A stretch of DNA of 13,439 bases from Candidatus Daviesbacteria bacterium (GTDB taxonomy: Bacteria > Patescibacteria > Microgenomatia > Daviesbacterales > UBA10151). Below the pieces are notes generated by a model that searched no databases, had not been told where the DNA came from, and saw only the letters and a program-made list of their open reading frames with translations. The number at the start of each line of letters is the position of its first letter. The first letter of the stretch is position 1. Where the stretch lies: assembly GCA_030648435.1 (NCBI GenBank), contig JAUSHE010000022.1, positions 1 through 13,439 of the forward strand. The letters are read 5' to 3'. Positions 5,566-11,121 of this stretch are shown here, one piece after another. The position numbers were made by a program, and so were the translations under genes.

Positions 5566-6942
5566 ATGCTTTCTTCTGAAAAAATATTTGAAAAAGTGGC
5601 CGGAGCTCCGGCAGACATTTTGGATAAATCTATTGATGTTTCAAGAAAAATTACCGGGGTATTTGTTTCCAAAAAACAAATCGGAGAGGTACGAGAATAC
5701 TGGAAAAGCTTAGGCCCGGGGCTGACTACCGGCGCTGCTGATGATGACCCTTCCGGCATTACCACCTATTCTCAGGCAGGTGCTCAATACGGCTTTAATT
5801 TTTTATTTCTTGCAGGCTGGACGTTCCCTTTAATGGCAATTATCCAGGAAATGTGCGCCAGAATAGGTCTTGTGACAGGCAGGGGATTGGCTGCCAGTAT
5901 CAGACAATATTTCCCCAAACCGGTATTATACGCTGCAACGTTACTTCTATTTTTAGCTAATACTTTAAACATTGGGGCAGATTTAGGCGCCATGGCTCAA
6001 GCTACCAGACTGCTTTTGCCTCATATTAGCTTCAATACACTTATTTTAACTTTTACAATTATTACTTTAGCTTTGCAAATTTTTACAACATACGAGAAAT
6101 ATGCCAAATACTTAAAATGGTTAGCGTTGGTGCTTTTATCCTATGTTTTTTCCGCCCTGACTATTAACATCAACTGGGGCGAAGTACTACAAAAAGCTGT
6201 TATACCGACAATTGTTTTTTCAAAAGACCAAATATTTTTAATTACAGCTGTTTTGGGAACTACTATCTCTCCCTATCTTTTTTTCTGGCAGACTTCACAG
6301 GAAGTGGAAGAGCAAATTTTGGGAGGTAAAACCACTCTTAAATTACGCCAGGAAGAAACTACTCCTGCGGAAGTGAAAAATATGCGGATGGATGTTTGGT
6401 CAGGCATGTTTTTATCAAATTTAGTAATGTTTTTTATCATTGCGGCCACTGCCGCTACTCTTAATACCCACGGAATTACCAATATCACAACAGCTGCCCA
6501 AGCTGCTGAAGCTTTGCGGCCAATTGCCGGAGAGCGGACTTACCTGCTTTTTGCTTTAGGCATTATCGGAACGGGCATGCTGGCAGTGCCGATTTTGGCA
6601 GGCTCAGCCTCCTATGCTATTTCTGAATGCTTCGGATGGAAATTCGGGCTTTATAGAAAACTCCGTGAGGCCAATGCTTTTTACGGCATCATTATCATCT
6701 CAACAGGCATAGGATTGGGTATTAATTTCATCGGCCTTGATCCGATTAAAGCTTTAATTTATTCCGCTGTTGCCAACGGTTTAATAGCACCGGTTATCTT
6801 GATTTTAATAGTTTTGCTGAGTAGAAACAACAAAATTATGGGCAGATGGGTTAACGGGAAGATCACAACTGTATTGGGCTGGCTGATAGTAGCCATTATG
6901 ACTGTTGCCGGTGCCGCCACCATTATTTCTTTATTTTTATAA
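5566..6942 (+). CDS. NRAMP-family divalent metal transporter with altered metal-site motifs
   Basis: This 458-aa inner-membrane protein has about eleven hydrophobic segments. It opens with a cytosolic stretch of about 48 residues and then LGPGLTTGAADDDPSGI. In classical NRAMP proteins TM1 carries DPGN and TM6 carries MPH. Here the equivalents are DPSG (61-64) and TISPYLFFWQ (233-242), so the first aspartate is kept while the Asn and the soft-metal-selecting Met are not. This suggests a relative of NRAMP with selectivity beyond Mn/Fe, possibly Mg2+. The substrate is inferred, not shown. A weak promoter (TTGACT at 5531-5536, TACTGT at 5554-5559) places TACTGT exactly 6 nt before the ATG, with no ribosome site. 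The stop is 5 nt from the 3' end of the opposing tRNA. Confidence 0.85.
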   Translation: MLSSEKIFEKVAGAPADILDKSIDVSRKITGVFVSKKQIGEVREYWKSLGPGLTTGAADDDPSGITTYSQAGAQYGFNFLFLAGWTFPLMAIIQEMCARIGLVTGRGLAASIRQYFPKPVLYAATLLLFLANTLNIGADLGAMAQATRLLLPHISFNTLILTFTIITLALQIFTTYEKYAKYLKWLALVLLSYVFSALTININWGEVLQKAVIPTIVFSKDQIFLITAVLGTTISPYLFFWQTSQEVEEQILGGKTTLKLRQEETTPAEVKNMRMDVWSGMFLSNLVMFFIIAATAATLNTHGITNITTAAQAAEALRPIAGERTYLLFALGIIGTGMLAVPILAGSASYAISECFGWKFGLYRKLREANAFYGIIIISTGIGLGINFIGLDPIKALIYSAVANGLIAPVILILIVLLSRNNKIMGRWVNGKITTVLGWLIVAIMTVAGAATIISLFL

Positions 6943-6947
6943 TTGTG

Positions 6948-7207
6948 TTGCGGGGGGGAGAGTTGAACTCCCTGCCTCAAGATTATGCACCTTCCCACAT
7001 TACTGTAGGGGTAGGACTATATCATCACCCTGTACCATATGGTACAGGAGCCCGGCGTGTAGTCTCTACGGGGGATGTACCATACGGTACATCCTTCCCT
7101 CGGTATTACCCTAAAAGGGTTTCACCGATATAGCCAGGTTCTCACACAGGATTACTCCAATGTGGGCCCAAATTGAGCCTTGTGTGCAGCCGTTACACTT
7201 CCCCGCA
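6948..7207 (-). tRNA. tRNA with anticodon CAT, interrupted by a group I intron
   Basis: The 5' exon is 7176-7207 and the 3' exon 6948-6987, joining to a 72-nt tRNA. Acceptor TGCGGGG pairs with CCCCGCA, D stem GTGT with GCAC, anticodon stem CAAGG with TCTTG, and the T arm is GGGAG-TTCAACT-CTCCC. Discriminator A is at 6948 with no CCA. The joined anticodon loop is CTCATAA. The anticodon stem is not of initiator type and pair 1-72 is T-A, so it is elongator Met or Ile2. A strong promoter lies just upstream. Confidence 0.85.
6988..7175 (-). ncRNA. Group I intron, 188 nt, between U33 and C34 of the tRNA
   Basis: The core helices can be drawn by hand. P1 pairs exon GGCU (7176-7179) with GGCC (7165-7168), with a U-G pair at the splice site. 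P3 is 7133-7138 with 7051-7056. P4 is 7124-7128 with 7100-7104, and P5 is 7108-7120. P6 is the hairpin 7073-7094. P7 is GACTA (7060-7064) with TAGTC (7015-7019), and P8 is the 20-nt palindrome 7029-7048. The intron ends in G (6988). The R-like GAGACTACA and S-like GATATAGTCC strings are typical of the class. It has no ORF. Bacterial group I introns are known in anticodon loops, for example the 205-nt Azoarcus intron in tRNA-Ile(CAU). Confidence 0.87.
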
Positions 7208-7212
7208 GGCAT

Positions 7213-7241
7213 ATTGTAGCTTTCTTTCTGGTATCTGTCAA
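7213..7241 (-). promoter_or_regulatory. Promoter of the intron-bearing tRNA
   Basis: On the minus strand TTGACA (7236-7241), 17-nt spacer, TACAAT (7213-7218), then 5 nt to the first tRNA base, so transcription should start at or next to the mature 5' end. Confidence 0.75.
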
Positions 7242-7252
7242 TCAAAAATTAC

Positions 7253-7281
7253 TTGACAACGAATTAGATTTACTGTAATGT
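7253..7281 (+). promoter_or_regulatory. Candidate promoter of the HTH-YWxEG gene (divergent)
   Basis: TTGACA (7253-7258), 17-nt spacer, TAATGT (7276-7281, only 3 of 6 consensus positions). Its -35 lies 11 bp from the -35 of the divergent tRNA promoter. The 30-nt leader to the ATG at 7312 has no clear ribosome site. Confidence 0.45.
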
Positions 7282-7311
7282 AGAAATACATCCCAAGTAT
7301 CAATAATTCTA

Positions 7312-7992
7312 ATGAAACGCAAACAAATCGAATATGAAAAAGCTATAGCTCTCCGTAAAACTGGTAAGAGTATTACAAAGATAGCAAAGCTTTTGAGTGT
7401 CAGCGTAAGTATTGTCAGTATTTGGTCTAAAGAAGTGGAATTAACAGAGGAACAAAAGGAACAGTTAAAAAGAAGGAGAGTTAGGGTAAGACACCTAAGA
7501 AGATTAGCAAAACAGAGCCATTTGGAAAAAATATCGAGAGTGAAAAAACTTTTAAAGGATGCTAAGGCTGAAATTAAACCCCTATCTAAACAAGAACTTT
7601 TCCTTACAGGCATAGCTCTTTACTGGGCAGAAGGTTTCAAGAGCGTTAAAGAAGGTCGACTGGGTTTTTGTAATTCCGACCCCAGAATGATTAAATTTAT
7701 TATTAAGTGGTTTGAGAAGGCATTAAAAATTCGGAGGGAAGATTTTATTTTGCGAACTGAATTTAATGAAACTCACAAGGACCGTACAGAGGAAATTAAG
7801 CATTTCTGGTCTAAATTAACAGGTATCCATCTAAGTCAATTTGAAAAGCCATTCTATCATCGTTCAGTATGGCTTAGGGATTACCCTAATCGTGAAGATT
7901 ATTTTGGTGTTTTAAGAGTTAGAGTAAGAAAAAGTAGCGAACTGCTTAACAAAACCCGTGGTTGGATAAATGGAATAAGTCAAGCTGTTTAG
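7312..7992 (+). CDS. HTH protein with C-terminal YWxEGxK/SDPR domain, possible homing-type DNA-binding protein (paralogue A)
   Basis: The 226-aa protein begins with a helix-turn-helix of transposase/resolvase style (AIALRKTGKSITKIAKLLSVS, residues 11-31; SIVSIWSK). A very basic linker follows (51-90). The second domain has LFLTGIALYWAEGFK (96-110), CNSDPRMIKF (120-129), a FWSKLTGI segment and QFEKPF. A homologue with the same domain order lies at 10369-11064. The LxGxxLYWxEG string loosely recalls the LAGLIDADG helix of homing endonucleases, and the charged residues could be catalytic, but I cannot prove nuclease activity. It starts 104 bp from the 5' end of the intron-containing tRNA, on the opposite strand. 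An intron-homing enzyme or a plain transcription factor are both possible. Confidence 0.6.
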   Translation: MKRKQIEYEKAIALRKTGKSITKIAKLLSVSVSIVSIWSKEVELTEEQKEQLKRRRVRVRHLRRLAKQSHLEKISRVKKLLKDAKAEIKPLSKQELFLTGIALYWAEGFKSVKEGRLGFCNSDPRMIKFIIKWFEKALKIRREDFILRTEFNETHKDRTEEIKHFWSKLTGIHLSQFEKPFYHRSVWLRDYPNREDYFGVLRVRVRKSSELLNKTRGWINGISQAV

Positions 7993-7998
7993 CTATTC

Positions 7999-8007
7999 TG
8001 TTAAAAT
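7999..8007 (+). promoter_or_regulatory. Extended -10 promoter of the GIY-YIG gene (leaderless)
   Basis: TGT followed by TAAAAT (8002-8007), then 6 nt and the ATG at 8014. No good -35 box is seen. It lies just after the stop of the HTH gene. Confidence 0.55.
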
Positions 8008-8013
8008 ACCCTA

Positions 8014-8259
8014 ATGTGGTATGTCTATGCGCTGGAATGCGCAGATGGGTCCTTATACACAGGAGTTTCTAACAACCCGGAAAAAAGATTTCTGGAACAT
8101 AAAGACGGCAAAGGGGGCAGATATACCAGGTCGCACAAACCAATAAAGCTGCTTTACCAGGAAGAATTACCAACCCATTCAAAAGCTTTGAAAAGGGAAA
8201 GTGAAATAAAAAGCTGGAGTCGGGAAAAAAAAATTAAAATTCTTAGACTGTTTACTTAA
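8014..8259 (+). CDS. GIY-YIG domain protein, YhbQ/UPF0213-like
   Basis: This 81-aa single-domain GIY-YIG protein has WYVYALECADGSLYTGVS at residues 2-19 (the G-I-Y is replaced by V-Y-A, the Y-I-G by Y-T-G), then NNPEKRFLEHKDGKGGRYTRSHKP with the conserved Arg and His, then the Glu-bearing helix ALKRESEIKSWSREKK. The length fits the small stand-alone UPF0213 group, whose cellular role is poorly defined though the fold is a nuclease fold. TGTTAAAAT (7999-8007) forms an extended -10 ending 6 nt before the ATG, so the mRNA is probably leaderless. It converges on the FtsB-like gene, and their stop codons overlap by 4 bp. Confidence 0.85.
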   Translation: MWYVYALECADGSLYTGVSNNPEKRFLEHKDGKGGRYTRSHKPIKLLYQEELPTHSKALKRESEIKSWSREKKIKILRLFT

Positions 8260-8603
8260 AAAAACACCTTCAACCAGCCTAACCAATTAGGCAGTCTTAT
8301 TTGAGCTGACTGGCTGGCACCTAGGACTAATTTTAATTTTTCCTCGGGTATTACCACTATTGTCTCTCCTTTTCTTGCAAAACCTAATTTATTTCTGATT
8401 GCTTCTTCAATATAATCCGGGGATTTAATTTCTGTGAGTTTTTTCTTTAACTGTTTATTTTGAGCCTCTAATTTATATACTAAATCAGCTGATTTGGAGA
8501 GTCTTTCTCCGGATTTAACAGCTTCCGTTGTGCGCGTAATCAGACTATAGGAAAACAACCCAATAATCAGTAAAATAAAAACCGCAGCAATCTTTTTAAT
8601 CAT
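8256..8603 (-). CDS. FtsB/DivIC-like septum formation protein
   Basis: The 115-aa protein has one N-terminal membrane helix (AAVFILLIIGLFSYSLI, about 6-22). A heptad-rich coiled coil follows (about 34-62, YKLEAQNKQLKKKLTEIK), then the family's short motif SPDYIEEAIRNKLGFARKGETIVVIPEEK. FtsB/DivIC proteins are bitopic, with the coiled coil outside the membrane, and link FtsL/FtsQ-type partners in the divisome. The length and the LGFARKGE segment fit well. GGAG lies 11 nt before the ATG, a weak and distant ribosome site. It is divergent from the recombinase gene, with a shared AT-rich 57-bp promoter region. Confidence 0.82.
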   Translation of the reverse strand: MIKKIAAVFILLIIGLFSYSLITRTTEAVKSGERLSKSADLVYKLEAQNKQLKKKLTEIKSPDYIEEAIRNKLGFARKGETIVVIPEEKLKLVLGASQSAQIRLPNWLGWLKVFF

Positions 8604-8621
8604 TTTCTACAATTCTCCATC

Positions 8622-8651
8622 TTGACAACTCATAACCTATAACATTATAAT
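8622..8651 (+). promoter_or_regulatory. Consensus promoter of the tyrosine recombinase gene
   Basis: TTGACA (8622-8627), 18-nt spacer, TATAAT (8646-8651), then 9 nt to the ATG at 8661. The leader would be about 3 nt, with no ribosome site. Confidence 0.75.
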
Positions 8652-8660
8652 ATATAAAAT

Positions 8661-9524
8661 ATGGTTTCATTAGGTGATGCCCATAAACAATTTATAGACA
8701 ATCTAAAAAGCAAATCTCGTGCTTCAGCTACTATCTTAGCTTATGGCAAGGATATCGAGCAACTGGTTAAGTATCTTGAGAGTCAAGGTAAGACAGACCC
8801 TTCTGTTGTAGAAACTACCGATCTGGCCTCTTTTATGCAGAAATTGGCTGACGAGCATTATACCCCCAAATCAATTTCCAGAAAAACCAATTCTACTAAA
8901 ACATTTTTTAAGTTCTTAAAAGTTTCCAGCCTAATAAATAATGATCCGGCTACAAAGCTGGAACACCCAAAATTTGAAAATAAACCACCCAGGATATTAA
9001 CCCAACTGGAATATAGAAGTTTCAGAGATGCGGCCAGAGCGGATGTACGAATGCTCGCAGTTATTGAAGTCTTGCTTCAGACAGGCGTGAGGATCGGTGA
9101 ATTGGCCAAGCTACGGGTTGAAGATTTGGATCTGGAAAATTTAACTTTGCATGTTCCCCCGTTTGAAGATACCAGAGAGAGAATCATTCCTTTGAATAAA
9201 TCCGCTGCTGAAGCTGTTAAAAATTATCTGCCGCACAGAGCCAAGACTCCAAACCATGCATTATTTGTCACCAAAACCGGCCGCCCCTTGCTTATCAGAA
9301 ATATCAGAACTGCGATTGACAGATATTTTAAAGTAGCAGGTATCAAAAATGTCAAACTTAATGATTTAAGGCATACCTGGGTAGCATTTCAATTACAGGC
9401 AGGAGTACCAATGACTATGGTGTCCAAACTGGCCGGCCACAAAAGGCTCTCTACCACCGAAAAATACCTTCAATTCATCCAGGGCCAAACTGTTGAAGGT
9501 AAAGTGAAACTGGAGGAGCTATAA
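8661..9524 (+). CDS. Tyrosine recombinase (XerC/XerD/integrase family), with Asn in place of a catalytic His
   Basis: The 287-aa protein has an N-terminal SAM-like core-binding domain (HKQFIDNLKSKSRASATI through LINNDPATKL, about 8-100) and a C-terminal catalytic domain. Visible catalytic positions are Arg144 (TGVRIGEL), Arg237 (LNDLRHTW), His260 (LAGHKRLS) and Tyr269 (TTEKYL). The usual HxxR motif reads NxxR here (Asn234), and the beta-hairpin before IIPL has arginines (TRER) where a lysine is usual. Size fits a chromosomal Xer recombinase, which resolves dimers at dif, but mobile-element integrases look alike. It is followed after one base by the receiver-domain gene, so the two are probably one operon. 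No att sites were found. Confidence 0.85.
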   Translation: MVSLGDAHKQFIDNLKSKSRASATILAYGKDIEQLVKYLESQGKTDPSVVETTDLASFMQKLADEHYTPKSISRKTNSTKTFFKFLKVSSLINNDPATKLEHPKFENKPPRILTQLEYRSFRDAARADVRMLAVIEVLLQTGVRIGELAKLRVEDLDLENLTLHVPPFEDTRERIIPLNKSAAEAVKNYLPHRAKTPNHALFVTKTGRPLLIRNIRTAIDRYFKVAGIKNVKLNDLRHTWVAFQLQAGVPMTMVSKLAGHKRLSTTEKYLQFIQGQTVEGKVKLEEL

Positions 9525-9525
9525 T

Positions 9526-9882
9526 ATGCCAGAAAAAGCAAGAGTTGCTATTTTTGAAGATAACTTAATGTTTCTAGACGCTTTCAAGACTAGGATAATT
9601 GCTGCAGGTCATAATGTAGTTTCAGAAGCTACTAATCTGCGCACTGCACTCGAAGCCGTAGAGCAGTTTGAACAATTAGGAGTTCAGGTAGCAATAATTG
9701 ATGGGAATCTTGACCCTAATAACACAAGTGGATACGATGGGCGAGCCTTAGTGGCGGCAATTAATCGTCTTGCACCAATTGTTAAGACTGTAGGAATGTC
9801 TAACTCAAGCGTCGAAGGTGTAACTATTGATCTTGGAAAACGAAATTATCCTAAGCTGGGCGAAACAGTCACCAATCTTTAA
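9526..9882 (+). CDS. Stand-alone response-regulator receiver domain
   Basis: This 118-aa CheY-like single domain has an acidic pair Glu11-Asp12 (AIFEDNLMFL), a probable phosphoacceptor Asp59 (VQVAIIDGNLDP), a Ser92 at the switch position (VGMSNSS), and a C-terminal lysine at 105 or 110. There is no output domain. Such proteins accept phosphate from a histidine kinase and signal through a partner. No kinase is in the window. The gene starts 1 nt after the recombinase stop (TAA-T-ATG), so coupled translation is likely. That raises the possibility that it modulates the recombinase, which is inference. Its end overlaps the convergent ParD-like gene by 4 bp. Confidence 0.75.
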   Translation: MPEKARVAIFEDNLMFLDAFKTRIIAAGHNVVSEATNLRTALEAVEQFEQLGVQVAIIDGNLDPNNTSGYDGRALVAAINRLAPIVKTVGMSNSSVEGVTIDLGKRNYPKLGETVTNL

Positions 9883-10202
9883 GCATTTGTTCGATCTTTA
9901 CCATATTTCACCTGTTTTTTCTTATCTATTCTTTTATGGAGCTTTTTGAAGTAATTGTCAATATCTTCCTCTGTCTCCCAAGCTACTGCATTCTTTTTAA
10001 CAGGCTCCGCCGCTGATTCCAAAACAGCATCTTCAAACCATCCGGCAAAACCATTCTCTGTAATTTTATCCGCACCATAGATAACTCTGCGCAAACCGGC
10101 CCTGACTACTTCACTGATAGAATGGTATTTTCCTTCTTGTACCAGCTTCTTGGCAGCTTTGTATAATTTGTCCGGCATTGAAATGTTAATAGTAGTTGTC
10201 AT
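9879..10202 (-). CDS. ParD/CopG-like ribbon-helix-helix antitoxin, no toxin beside it
   Basis: The 107-aa protein opens with a classical ribbon-helix-helix: TTINISMPDKLYKAAKKLV (strand plus helix), EGKYHSISEVVRAGLRRVI (turn plus second helix). This matches ParD/CopG proteins. The rest (FAGWFEDAVLESAAEPVKKNAVAWETEEDIDNYFKKLHKR) is longer than usual and would be the partner-binding tail. ParD genes are normally followed by parE, but here a convergent receiver-domain gene overlaps the stop, so this copy is an orphan. An inverted repeat, TTGTATG and CATACAA, overlaps its own promoter and suggests autorepression. A simple transcription repressor without any toxin is also possible. Confidence 0.72.
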   Translation of the reverse strand: MTTTINISMPDKLYKAAKKLVQEGKYHSISEVVRAGLRRVIYGADKITENGFAGWFEDAVLESAAEPVKKNAVAWETEEDIDNYFKKLHKRIDKKKQVKYGKDRTNA

Positions 10203-10208
10203 AAGTAT

Positions 10209-10237
10209 ATTGTATGGTATTCATACAAGAATGTCAA
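10209..10237 (-). promoter_or_regulatory. Promoter and operator of the ParD-like gene (leaderless)
   Basis: On the minus strand TTGACA (10232-10237), 17-nt spacer, TACAAT (10209-10214), exactly 6 nt to the ATG at 10202. The inverted repeat TTGTATG (10210-10216) / CATACAA (10222-10228) with a 5-nt gap covers the -10 and part of the spacer, a good position for repression by a ribbon-helix-helix dimer. Confidence 0.75.
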
Positions 10238-10285
10238 GCTGGAAATTAGGATTTGGTAGGCCCGGAAGGAATCATATGACGGTAG

Positions 10286-10358
10286 TGGGCGGACCTGGAT
10301 TCGAACCAGGACTCGAATGTGTATAAGACATTTGTGTTAACCGTTACACCATCCGCCC
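10286..10358 (-). tRNA. tRNA-Ile with anticodon TAT
   Basis: All arms pair. Acceptor GGGCGGA pairs with TCCGCCC, D stem GTGT with ACAC, anticodon stem AATGT with ACATT around loop CTTATAC (anticodon TAT), and the T arm is CCTGG-TTCGAAT-CCAGG. Discriminator A is at 10286; CCA is not encoded. It reads AUA (and possibly near-cognate isoleucine codons). Most bacteria read AUA with a lysidine-modified CAU tRNA, so this is uncommon. An extended -10 (TGGTACAAT, complement of 10372-10380) is embedded in the last codons of the upstream HTH gene. Confidence 0.92.
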
Positions 10359-10368
10359 TACTGCGCGG

Positions 10369-11064
10369 CTAATTGTACCAGAATAATTCACTCTTCGCAC
10401 CATATTTATCTGAAATCGCTTTTATCGACATCGCTATTTTCTCGCTTAATAGAACACTTCCTGCATAAAGTTTGCAGGTGCCATGTCCAAAACTTTTATA
10501 TGTTAATCCTTCCCTATTAGTTTTCTTAATGTATGGTTTATTGAACTGTATCTTAGGAATATCTAAAATATTTGACCAAAAATTAGTTGACTCATCTATG
10601 CTCATATCCTTATATAAGTGAAGGTTAATTCTGATCTTCTCTCTTAGAATCTTCAACGAATTGGTCATCCAATAAAGAGCAAATTTGATAACTCTTGGAT
10701 CTGTATTACTAATTGAAATTATTCCATGTCTTTTTTCTCCTTCGCCCCAATATAAAAATAAACCGCACAGAAATAGTTCCTTTTCGGACATGGGTAGTAA
10801 AGAGTCATTCTGTTGGTTTAAAACTTGCTCAAGCCTAACAAGACGTTGCTTTTTCCGAGTTGCAATGTATTTTTCTATCGCCAAGTCCTTAGACCGTTCT
10901 CGGTTTTTTGACAGAAGTTCTAATTGCTCTCTGTTTAAAGGTAGCTTTCTCAACCACTCACTTAAGGTGCTCTTTGCAAGATCAAGTTCTCTCTTAATTT
11001 GCCCATAAGTATATCCTTGAATCCTTAATTTTATTGCCTGTTCACGAAGTAGAATCTTTGACAT
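10369..11064 (-). CDS. HTH protein with C-terminal YWxEGxK/SDPR domain (paralogue B)
   Basis: The 231-aa protein has the same architecture as the protein at 7312-7992. An N-terminal helix-turn-helix (AIKLRIQGYTYGQIKRELDL, AKSTLSEWLRKLP) is followed by a basic helical linker. Then come ELFLCGLFLYWGEGEK (96-111), SNTDPRVIKFALYWMTNSLKI (from 119), FWSNILDI and QFNKPY. Overall identity to paralogue A is low outside these motifs, so the split is old or the family evolves fast. The conserved Glu/Asp/Lys positions could be catalytic; no known enzyme family is certain. It ends 10 nt from tRNA-Ile(TAT), and its last codons double as that tRNA's -10 region. Its own promoter gives a roughly 3-nt leader. 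Confidence 0.62.
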   Translation of the reverse strand: MSKILLREQAIKLRIQGYTYGQIKRELDLAKSTLSEWLRKLPLNREQLELLSKNRERSKDLAIEKYIATRKKQRLVRLEQVLNQQNDSLLPMSEKELFLCGLFLYWGEGEKRHGIISISNTDPRVIKFALYWMTNSLKILREKIRINLHLYKDMSIDESTNFWSNILDIPKIQFNKPYIKKTNREGLTYKSFGHGTCKLYAGSVLLSEKIAMSIKAISDKYGAKSELFWYN

Positions 11065-11073
11065 AACGTACTT

Positions 11074-11104
11074 ATTATACCCTACTCCGGAGAATACTTG
11101 TCAA
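11074..11104 (-). promoter_or_regulatory. Promoter of HTH paralogue B
   Basis: On the minus strand TTGACA (11099-11104), 19-nt spacer, TATAAT (11074-11079), 9 nt to the ATG at 11064. The palindrome CTCCGGAG (11085-11092) lies in the spacer and could be an operator for the HTH protein itself. Confidence 0.6.
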
Positions 11105-11121
11105 GGGTTCGGTTATGGGGA

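Noticed and set aside
6905..7133. Plus-strand frames between the transporter and the HTH gene
   Set aside because: They overlap the intron-containing tRNA on the other strand, which explains the sequence better.
6948..7207. tmRNA, RNase P RNA or a riboswitch
   Set aside because: The ends form a normal tRNA, and the interior has the P3-P8 arrangement of a group I intron; no tag frame is present.
6948..7207. Initiator tRNA-fMet
   Set aside because: The anticodon stem (CAAGG/TCTTG) lacks three G-C pairs, and pair 1-72 is T-A.
7312..7992. Insertion-sequence transposase
   Set aside because: The HTH resembles one, but no terminal inverted repeats or target duplications flank either paralogue, and no DDE-type pattern is evident.
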